From contig OU862908.1 of NCBI GenBank assembly GCA_917880885.1, positions 14,371,501-14,435,500 on the forward strand: a stretch of 64,000 bases of DNA. Reading direction: 5' to 3'. Below, in pieces: positions 56,482-64,000 of the stretch. This stretch comes from Limnephilus marmoratus (lineage: Eukaryota > Arthropoda > Insecta > Trichoptera > Limnephilidae). The notes beneath the pieces were generated by a model. The model was given only the letters and a program-made list of their open reading frames with translations, ran no database searches and was not told where the DNA came from. The first letter of the stretch is position 1. Each line of letters starts with the position of its first letter. The position numbers were made by a program, and so were the translations under genes.

Positions 56482-56573
56482 CCGGACCAATTGTCGCTGG
56501 AACAACTTTCCGCCCGACCAAATGTCGGCCGGACGAACTGTCGCCGAACCAATTGCCGCCGGACCAATTGTCG
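56482..56573. repeat. 15-16-bp minisatellite x6
   Basis: Six units of CCGGACCAATTGTCG type starting at 56482, 56497, 56513, 56529, 56544 and 56559. First and last are identical. Confidence 0.88.
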
Positions 56574-57124
56574 GGTCACCATTTTAGAAACAAAAATCTA
56601 AAAGAAAATTTTATCTAGTTTCTACAATGTTTTTTTATGACTTCTTCAAAAACAAGAAATATTAAAGATATTTATAATACGTTGGAAAAATTCCAAAATT
56701 TGTTCAGAAATCATTAAAAAACAGTCGTGCACATGAGATAAATTACCCTCTCAGGCTGTGTAAGTAATGTACATATATATCTTTCCATGAAGAATTTTTT
56801 TATTAGTAATGTTTTCACCTCCGCGGCTGTTTATCAATCGAATAAAATTTTCACGGGTTTTTTTAGTAAGGCTGTTAGTGTTTATTTTTAAAGGGCTTAG
56901 CCCTGGCGCAAATTGAGCCCAGTCCACGCATGTCCACACATAGCACCGGGTGACCGAAACTCAGCCTACGTACACGTTTTTTTAATAGTAGCGCATATTG
57001 AACACAGCCCACACCCACGCCATACCCACCCTCACTTCTCGCAGTATGCAAGATGACAGCAAGGCAGCAACTTCTTGTCGATTTAGAATCTGAATCTGAG
57101 GATGAAGAAAGATTTATCATGTTG
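56574..57124. other. No gene seen
   Basis: AT-rich; short frames without recognised content. Confidence 0.4.
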
Positions 57125-57440
57125 CACCTAGGAGGCCTTGGGGAAAATAATTTCCCTCAGGGCCTATGTCATCTTTGGGGATGCTGTGTAGAGGGGTTTT
57201 TAGGGAAAGGAAGAAGAGGAGAGTTCTGAGAAGGAAAAGGGTTTAAGGGGTGGGTAGGAATTTGGGGTTCACTGTGTCCCTGTCATCCGCCTCCAAGACC
57301 TAGACAAACCTCAATCTATGAACCCGGGCACCCCTTTAAAATCACCAAACGTAGCGAACCACTTGGGTTGACCTATGGCAGAGGTGTTGGTTATCCAATA
57401 AAGGTTCCCGGGGCGGCGGTACCCATTCCCGCCTCCCAAA
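57125..57440 (-). repeat. Dispersed LINE 3'-end repeat, copy B
   Basis: Minus strand: GYRRPGNLYWITNTSAIGQP and KWFATFGDFKGVPG, followed by the 3' block that ends in the CCCTCAGGGCCT hairpin arm at 57153-57164. Same order as copy A. Confidence 0.75.
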
Positions 57441-58479
57441 TAAAAATATATAGAAAGTGTGATATCAGTATAATGTACTATTATATTATATACTGCTATA
57501 TATATACTATATATAATGTAATTTAATTCTTTGGCTATCTTCTCGAACAAATCATCCTTCAGTTTGGCTCTAATGTAATCATGAGTCGTATCATATACCT
57601 AACACAGGAAAGCCTCTAACCATTTCAATTCATTTTTCCATGTTCTAGTAACAAAACTAGTTCACACCGACAAAACTAGGGACCCACGATCCACGAAACT
57701 GTGTCGAAAGCACAACACGCCCACGCGCGACGAAGCTTGGGACTGGACTGGCCGTGGAATGTGTTTAACTGTTTAATATGCGCCGCTCCGACAGAAACCA
57801 TGTTCTACAAAATAACCACTCGTGTGCTGTGCGAGAACTGTGCGTGGACTGGCCGTAATTTGCGCAGGGCCTTATGCATACTATACACATATCTTATTAC
57901 TCGGGTTGCATCCAACAAAAAACATTCATTCAAAATCAGTAAATACCTACCTACCTAATCAGAATTTTCGTCGTGTTTTTAGGTTAAAAAAATCGTATGA
58001 AAGGACGTATGTGTTTGGGCGATTATAATTATAATGCTGCCAAATTGGATATTTAAATTTTTCGATCCCTCATTTTATTATTTTCAGTTCACATTCATCG
58101 GTTGATATAATAATATAGCAAATCCAGAGGGTGAAACATTTCCAGCTAGTTACAGAGCTTGTAGGTAGGTACATATTATTAGGCATTTTCCCACTTCTTT
58201 TCAACCCCTTTAAAAAATGTCGAATGTCACGTTATTGCTCCCTGTCGACCCATAAATACTTCAGTAATAAGACATCTTTGCGCGATTTATTGCTTTCAAA
58301 TAGCAGATTTTCTTGCTCATTAAATGCGAATAATAAATATGCACACTTCTTCTCAAGTCGGCGTGTTCGTAAAAGAATTTTTTCTTCATTTATTTATCTT
58401 AAATACCTACGTTTTTTTATGTCTGTCTTACTGGAAGGATTCCTGTGTCAAGACAGATCGCCAAATCAAGAACAAAAAC
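57441..58479. other. No gene seen
   Basis: Short TA-rich repeats near 57480-57515. A frame at 57701-57958 contains several Cys but matches nothing I know. Confidence 0.35.
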
Positions 58480-58667
58480 AAATCTACGGTTTCAATTGTC
58501 ATCACTGCAAACAACACACAACACATAAACCATGCTGTTTGCTGTGATGCCAACTGAAATCGTAGATATGAAAATAGAGATGAAAATAGCGATCGCGTGA
58601 AGTGAAAAATGTTGACTTTGGTCTCTAATTGGAATCGGGCTGAAAAAAGATGTCGTGTATAATGGCC
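58480..58667. mobile_element. Palindromic MITE, copy 1 (one arm cut)
   Basis: Right arm complete to GTCGTGTATAATGGCC; left arm truncated. Contains TAGCGATCGCG like the other copies. Confidence 0.75.
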
Positions 58668-59519
58668 AAAAGAATCTTCAGGAAATCGGCAGATACGAAT
58701 GTCGTGAGATTCCTTTGTATGTCTGTCAAAAAAGAGTAGAAAATATAAAAACTTGAACTACTAAATTTGTAGACTGGCAACACCAATTTAAGTGTCAAAT
58801 ATTTTTTTGAAGTACAATGACACTGAATGTATAGAACACAGTAAATCACATTTTAAAAAACATTTTTTCTTCATGACATAAAATTGATTAAAATATGATT
58901 TATAAAGCGATTTGCTTTAATTTAATTTAACATAAATTTAACAATAGATAGAAAGGAAGAATCACTAATGGTGAGTTTAGTAACACTACTTTTAGATCTG
59001 AATGAGTTAAATATATTCAGATCTAAAATTAGAGACATGATCTAAAGCCCAGGCAACGCTAGGTACTTTATCTAGTATTAAATAAATGTGAGCACTTTCT
59101 AAACTGTGCTTTATATTTTATTACATTATAGTTATTCTTCATTATGATAACACAAAATTGCAAAGGTTTAATAATAATATACCTATACGCAATTCTAATT
59201 TTGAGATCGGCGGGTATCTATACTGCAATAAAAAAATGTTTTTTCCACTATGCCTTTTTAATTTTTTATAAAAATGTAGGTAACACAGCTTTACTTTAAC
59301 ACCATGAGTTATGTGTTTAGTATTGCCATTTGAACAACAGTGGCGCCCTCATATATTTTCTACTCTTATTTGACAAACTGTATATTATATTGAAGGTACC
59401 TACGTGTAGAATAATAATAAATAATATTATTCGGTGACCTTCCGAAATTAAATAATATGGTTGTTATTAACTGTTCCTCGGATATTGGATACCTATTTTC
59501 ATCTTGCATAATATTATTA
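58668..59519. other. No gene; a 13-bp inverted repeat
   Basis: TTTAGATCTGAAT (58991-59003) and its complement (59015-59027) with an 11-nt loop. Otherwise AT-rich. Confidence 0.5.
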
Positions 59520-59732
59520 CGCCCGAGGAAGACATGGCACGATCAAGTAAATCAGATACTTGAGACGGGCCATGTCAAAAGTCAGAATAATAGAAGAGTA
59601 TGTATGAGACGATGTATGAATGTGAGTGAGGCAAAGAGTGTGTGCCAAGACCGAGTTGTTTGGCGGTCCGTCCTCTCTGCCTACCCCTGCGGGGAAACGG
59701 CGTGATGGTTAGTTAGTTAGTTAGTTAATAAT
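59520..59732 (+). pseudogene. RTE-type LINE 3' end with (TTAG)n tail
   Basis: Last codons of an RTE reverse transcriptase: RPRKTWHDQVNQILETGHVK, RRCMNVSEAKSVCQDR, VWRSVLSAYPCGETA and TGA at 59703-59705, then a (GTTA)n tail (59710-59727). RTE elements end in short tandem tails like this. The rest of the element is absent. Confidence 0.85.
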
Positions 59733-60019
59733 ATTATTCAACTTTGCACTTTCGCAAAAATTATCTTACGAACAGGTACATATTGCAAAATGCAAAATGA
59801 GAGGAAATTTTCTACCCCTTCTGAATATTTTTTTATTTGGTGTCTACTCAAAGAAAAATCTTTAAAGGCACATTATATTGCCGTAATTTAAACAAAAGTG
59901 GGTAGGTACTTACTTTATTAATTTATTGTGGACGGCCCGTGCTACGTTGCAATTGTACAAGCACCCTCAAAATTTATAATGACTTGACAATGAAAAAAAA
60001 ATTATACTAGCTCTAGGTA
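59733..60019. other. No gene seen
   Basis: AT-rich, nothing recognised. Confidence 0.35.
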
Positions 60020-60640
60020 CCTACATTAGAGGCTTTTAGGAAAATGTTTCCCTCCTTTTAAAAGTCTTTTTTAAGAAATGAAGGAGAAGAAGTTCTGGAA
60101 GGAAAAAGGTATGAGGGGTGGGTATGACTCTGGGGGTCAGTATTGACGGAAGCATGAATCCATCCTTCCCGAGAGAGGGGGAAGGGGCAAAATTAAAATG
60201 CCCCATTGGTTTTTGAAGACATCTTTAGTTGATTTATGAACGTATCCTAAGTCGATTTTGAACGCGTGCATAGTGTGCGTGATGTCTCTGTCGGGGGAAT
60301 CCCCGTCGCAATCGTCGCATCTAGAACTAGGGGCTACACAAGCTGAGCAGAATAAACCCGAGCGGTCGAACGTCAAGCTAAGCGACGATCACTCACCTCA
60401 CGAGAGGGGGCGCAACCATCAAGTTTCTGCCCCGGTTTGAAAAAGTTGTAGATCCGGGGCTGCCTGCTGGAGGGTCAAAAGGTGTCCCTCAACCAGTCCC
60501 TCCCGATCCTGCCTGGCACGCAGTTGTTGGGCAAACGCCGCCGTCATCCGCCGCCAAGATCCGGACAAACCTCACTCCCATGACCCCGGTCACCCCTGCT
60601 ATGTCATTAAAGTAGCGAATCACTATGGCAGAGGTGAAAA
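60020..60640 (-). repeat. Dispersed LINE 3'-end repeat, copy D (diverged, interrupted)
   Basis: AGGCTTTTAGGAAAATGTTTCCCTC at the left, split here as a diverged form of the 3' block, then GAGGGGTGGGTATGACTCTG; at 60535-60640 the CCGCCGTCATCCGCCGCCAA block and ATGGCAGAGG match copy B. About 280 bp in the middle (60150-60430) have no match in copy B and may be an insert. Confidence 0.55.
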
Positions 60641-60659
60641 CGAAATCTCGGAATTATTC

Positions 60660-61990
60660 AATAAATGGTTCATTACCTACATTCCTCCCAAACTGTGTTT
60701 GTCAATCAAGCACAGAATACATAGCACAGCGCTATTCACAATTGCAAAGTGACTTTTATTGGGCTCATGATGTTGGATTAATTATAAATGTTAAAAAAAC
60801 CAAATGTGTGTATATAAGATCACCAAGCCTGGGAATATGGAATATACCCAAAATAATTGCTCATCATTCTGAATGTATTCATAGAAAAATTGAAAATATT
60901 TGCTACTGTGAAACATTTGACTTTACTAACGAAGTATATTCGTGTATATCGGGGACTAATGGCCGTTATACACGACATCTTTTTCAGCCCGATTCCAATT
61001 AGACACAAAAGTCCACATTTTTCGCTCTACGCGATCGCTTTTTTCATCCCTATTTTCATATCTACGATATCAGTTGGCATCACAGCAAACAGCATGGTTC
61101 ATGTGTTGTTTGCAGTGGTGACAATTGAAATCGTAGATATGAAAATAAAGATGAAAATAGCGATCGCGTAGAGTGAAAAATGTTGACTTTTGTGTCTAGT
61201 TGAAATCGGGCTGAAAAAAGATGTCGTGTATAACGGCCATAGTAGTAGATAATAAATTTAAATGGGATAAACAAGTGGCTAAAATTTGTAACCAGCTCCG
61301 ATCTTTACCAATTAATTTTTATAAATTGAGATTTGTTTTGCCCCATTGTACTCTTAAAAGTATTTATTTTTATATGGTCGAATCCATCCTTAGATATGGA
61401 ATACGAACTTGGGGGCACACAAGCAATGTTTATATTAAATATTTACAAAATTTACAAATTGCTATAATAAAAAAAATTGTACCACCGAATATTTGCAAAC
61501 AAGTAATCTAAAACTACTGTATGGTTCTGAGGGGCGATAAACGGTCTTTTTTGGTACATTATTATAATGGATAATGGAAAGCAAGTAAATACAAAAAGCA
61601 ACTGGTGCATAATCACAACCACAAGATTCACTGATAATAAGGGCCTCATTAGTCCAAAAGTAACAAATAAGTACGGAAGCCGTTTAATACCAGAGATTTT
61701 CAATAAATTCAATAATTTTTTTAAACCTCAGAATAATTGGCTAATAAGTGGCGAATCAGTGTATCTCTGAACATCTCAACGTACATGCCTAAATAATTTG
61801 TATATAGGTAGGTACATTGAGATATATTATTTTATATAAATATAATATTATGTTATACCATGTGTATTAAAATTAAAAATATATATTATTTTGTAGAACC
61901 TACAGACAAGCCGTCATGTATGACAGTTTTGTGGGACTTACATAAAACTTGTATTTAAAATGTCTTTTCTTGTATTAAATAAATAATAAA
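60660..61990 (+). pseudogene. LINE reverse transcriptase C-terminal remnant with a MITE inside
   Basis: 60720-60958 has LINVKKTKCVYI-like and YIRSPSLG traces; the palindromic MITE follows; then VVDNKFKWDKQVAKICNQLR, YFYMVESILRYGIRTWGHTS and IAIIKKIVPP at 61241-61511, and a tail with NKYGSRLIPEIFNKFNNFFK. 3' UTR with AAATAAATAATAAAAAAAAT near 61976-61995. The catalytic region is absent. Confidence 0.8.
60959..61240. mobile_element. Palindromic MITE, copy 2 (complete)
   Basis: 282 bp, almost one inverted repeat: ATGGCCGTTATACACGAC at the left end and GTCGTGTATAACGGCCAT at the right, with arms near 135-140 bp that meet close to 61100. GCGATCGC occurs in both arms. It splits a LINE. No transposase; no sure target duplication. 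Confidence 0.88.
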
Positions 61991-62220
61991 AAAAATCACA
62001 ACTACATCTGCATTTAACTTTAAAAACATACTCCAGGCGCAGCACTCTTGCAATCTGACGTCAATAAAATTGGTCTAATGTTTATTTTTCACGTAGGTTT
62101 CTAGGTTTGAGAAGAAGTGGTATGAGCCAATCTTGTTCAGTGACATCCCAGACGACTAAAGCGCATGCGTCTACCTAATCTCTAGGGATGGTAAGGTTCT
62201 ACGGATTGGGGTAAAGCGGG
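61991..62220. other. Region upstream of the second gene
   Basis: No repeat recognised. It may hold the upstream promoter part of the gene that starts below. Confidence 0.35.
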
Positions 62221-62228
62221 TATAAAAG
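62221..62228 (+). promoter_or_regulatory. TATA box of the downstream gene (candidate)
   Basis: GGGTATAAAAGCTGCC: a good TATA box. A start site some 30 bases on would fall near 62250. It is 1 kb before the first coding exon, in the same direction. Confidence 0.5.
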
Positions 62229-62249
62229 CTGCCGCATTTCTCCACATGG

Positions 62250-62324
62250 ATTATGAAGCTACCATCTTCCACTTGTTGCTTCTGATTCACTCATCTGAAT
62301 AGTGTGTACTGGATCTTGTATAAG
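62250..62324 (+). other. Putative 5' UTR exon
   Basis: From an inferred start near 62250 to the donor AAG|GTATCC at 62325. It would be spliced to the acceptor TTTCTTTCGCAG ending at 63212. No direct evidence other than TATA box, donor and acceptor. Confidence 0.3.
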
Positions 62325-62402
62325 GTATCCACTTAGATTCCATCAAAACCGCATCATTTGGAATTTACGTAAATTTATTTGATACCTTTCTTATGAGCAC
62401 TT

Positions 62403-62654
62403 ATGGCCGTTATAGTCCAATTAGACACAAAAGTCAACAACTCTACGCGATCGCTATTTTCATCTCTATTTTCACATCTACTATTTCAGTTGGCATCACA
62501 GCAGACAGCATGGTTCATGTGTTGTTCGCAGTGATGACAATTGAAACCGTAGACATGAAAATAGAGATGAAAATAGCGATCGCGTAGAGCGAAAAATGTT
62601 GACTTTTGTGTCTAATTGGAATCGGGCTGAAAAAAGATGTCGTGTATAACGGCC
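62403..62654. mobile_element. Palindromic MITE, copy 3
   Basis: Same family as 60959-61240; a short deletion lies near the left end (ATGGCCGTTATAG then CCAATTAG). It touches copy 4 at the shared GGCC. Confidence 0.85.
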
Positions 62655-62915
62655 TTTACAAAACATCTTTTTTCAGCCCGGTTCCCGTATAGAGACCAAA
62701 GACAAAAATTTTCACTTTACGCGACCGCTATTTTCTCTCTATTTTCATATCTACGATTTCAACTGGCTTCACAGCAAACAACACATGAACCATATTGTTT
62801 GCTGTGATGCCGACTGAAATCGTAGAGATGAAAATAGCGATCTCGTAGAGCGAAAAATGTTGACTTTTGTGTCTAATTGGAATCGGGCTGAAAAAAGATG
62901 TCGTGTATTGTAGGC
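62651..62915. mobile_element. Palindromic MITE, copy 4
   Basis: Continues directly from copy 3 and has both arms, with changed ends (CTTTACAAAACATC on the left; GTCGTGTATTGTAGGC on the right). The two copies form a head-to-tail pair in the putative 5' intron of the second gene. Confidence 0.82.
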
Positions 62916-63235
62916 ATTATCTTCAAAACCACATCATTTGGAATATATTTAGATTCCCATATTGTATTAGTATTACCTTATTAGAAACTGATTACTTCTT
63001 AACGATATAATCTCCAAAACCACATCGTTTAGAAATCTGCTTAGATTCTGTAATACTTAATTTAAATCTTAACTTTGAAACAGTTGAATCGTGGTGGATT
63101 ACTGTTGTAATGTTATCAATTTAAACAAAAGATTTGTTCCCGTTTGTATATATTTGTTATAATTTGCCATAAATCGTTTAACAGTAACTATAAAAAAATG
63201 TTTCTTTCGCAGGTGAATTTCTTAACATCCATAAG

Positions 63236-63322
63236 ATGAGGACACTGAATCCTCAACGTGATTCTTCCTCGCGAACTTCAATAGCTCTGCTTTTATTTGT
63301 CTTGGTCATCTCCATAGAAAAG
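63236..63322 (+). CDS. First coding exon: signal peptide of a secreted protein
   Basis: The acceptor TTTCTTTCGCAG ends at 63212, a short leader follows, and ATG at 63236 has a purine at -3. The exon encodes 29 residues: MRTLNPQRDSSSRTS, then the hydrophobic run IALLLFVLVI, a signal peptide or signal anchor. The donor GTTTGT at 63323 leaves phase 0. An in-frame ATG upstream is not present in the exon. The next two exons continue in phase 0. Confidence 0.7.
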
Positions 63323-63357
63323 GTTTGTTTATGTACAAATTACTTTCGACCGGTAAA

Positions 63358-63395
63358 TGGCTGAGTTGATACCGCGTCTGGTTCGAAACCAGGCG
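63358..63395 (+). repeat. tRNA-like piece (A and B box), SINE-type
   Basis: A perfect B box GGTTCGAAACC (63380-63390) is set in a 5-bp stem with 7-nt loop like a T arm. An A-box-like TGGCTGAGTTG starts at 63358, only 22 bases before it, too close for a full tRNA. Most likely a tRNA-derived SINE head or degraded tRNA copy in the first coding intron. Confidence 0.4.
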
Positions 63396-63677
63396 ATGAA
63401 TTCAATTCCTCGGCTGGCAGAATCCTCCATTTTCCGTTTTTTGTAATGGTAGCAGGAGATTTCCAGATATTGTCAGGTTATTTGTAACCCGTGAATATTT
63501 GTATTCCTTTTAAAAAATCTATCTAATTTAAAAAATTAATTTTCTTAATAAACAGTTAATAAAACAGTAAAAACGTAATAATTCCTGTTTACAGTACAGG
63601 TAACTTCCTAACTACCAGTGATTATGTGATTAAAGTAATTTTTGGCAGTAATAATTTTATTGTTTCTTTGTTAACAG

Positions 63678-63797
63678 GTGCGCTCGGAAGAATTTACTTA
63701 TGACACGGAATCACAGACAAACCATGTCCTCCAAAATCTCGATAATGTCCTACAAAGTTTTCTCACCCCTGAAAACATTGGAGCAGGGAGTATGCAT
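63678..63797 (+). CDS. Second coding exon of the secreted protein
   Basis: 40 codons between the acceptor TTTGTTAACAG (ends 63677) and the donor GTAAGT (63798), phase 0 at both ends. It begins VRSEEFTYDTESQ and goes on with LQNLDNVLQSFLTPENI. The signal peptide cut may lie near VRSEE. The region is acidic and looks helical. No family recognised. Confidence 0.72.
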
Positions 63798-63889
63798 GTA
63801 AGTTGATTGACTTAAAATCGAAAGCTGATATACTTCAGCTCTTTAGCAGGTTCATTATATTTTATTAAAAGTTTTGTGTTTTTTTCTAG

Positions 63890-64000
63890 GTACAAGCACT
63901 GAGACAGAAACTGTGGCGCATTTTAACTTCTCCTGCTCTAAACGAAAATCTGATTCTTCCCAATTACGACTTGCTATCGGACGGAAAACTTTTATACGAA
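63890..64000 (+). CDS. Third coding exon of the secreted protein (runs off window)
   Basis: The acceptor TTTTTTCTAG ends at 63889. The frame stays open for 37 codons to the edge: QALRQKLWRILTSPALNENL, then PNYDLLSDGKLLYE. Phase 0 fits the donor at 63798. Composition is more GC-rich than the introns. Function unknown; the rest of the gene lies to the right. Confidence 0.72.

Noticed and set aside
57701..58028. Cys-containing frames as a possible small secreted peptide
   Set aside because: No signal peptide, no regular Cys spacing and no splice borders.
63358..63395. Functional tRNA gene
   Set aside because: A and B boxes are only 22 bp apart; there is no room for an anticodon arm and no acceptor stem.

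Overview
The window looks like animal, and very probably insect, nuclear DNA. It is AT-rich with few host exons, and introns show canonical GT..AG borders. A short (CCTAA)n run of the arthropod telomere type lies at 33368-33402. The transposon mix (Gypsy, BEL/Pao, Copia, several LINE lineages, Tc1/mariner, hAT, Helitron and foldback elements) fits a repeat-rich insect genome. The order cannot be fixed; the lectin exons recall insect immulectins but are not diagnostic.

Two host genes are supported, both on the + strand. The first is a multi-domain C-type lectin: exons 236-394, 31291-31554 and 34060-34295 all join in phase 1 and give the second half of one lectin domain followed by a complete, last domain. 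If so, one intron is about 31 kb and holds most of the transposons in the first half of the window. The second gene starts near the right edge: a TATA box at 62221, a likely 5' UTR exon, then coding exons 63236-63322, 63678-63797 and 63890-64000 encoding a secreted protein of unknown function that runs off the window.

Layout. 722-3330: a candidate solo LTR and a broken LINE ORF1. 3423-12535: a Gypsy element on the minus strand (TSD GTTAT) split by a LINE at about 6770-10575. 12790-14793: LINE remains, a terminal-inverted-repeat element and a palindrome. 14817-28935: a BEL/Pao element (TSD GTTTG) split by a second LTR element without coding capacity, 20380-27395. 29800-31150: LINE tails, a miRNA-like hairpin and a small MITE. 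31291-34295: lectin exons around an intron with an RTE fragment and a foldback-like structure. 35672-36860: Helitron remnant. 36979-41323: a Copia element with identical LTRs, TSD GAACT and one open 1316-codon frame, the only element here that looks potentially intact. 41480-43440: LINE remnant. 44530-46556: mariner of DD41D type, broken. 47090-52935: a LINE cut by a hAT element with an 8-bp TSD, which itself holds two smaller elements. 53560-61990: more LINE fragments, a LINE 3'-end repeat family and a palindromic MITE family. 62221-64000: start of the second gene.

The nesting gives relative ages: LINE into Gypsy, non-coding LTR element into BEL, hAT into LINE, MITEs into hAT and into LINEs. 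Copia (0 LTR differences over 157 bp) is the youngest; the non-coding LTR element has roughly 10 differences in about 700 bp, and the BEL and Gypsy LTRs differ by about 2-3 percent by eye. I found no clear new multi-gene system. The least ordinary items are the non-coding LTR element with its three internal tandem arrays, the inverted 27-bp repeat arrays around a telomere-type repeat, the short hairpin at 30671, and the lectin domain that has lost one whole disulfide pair.
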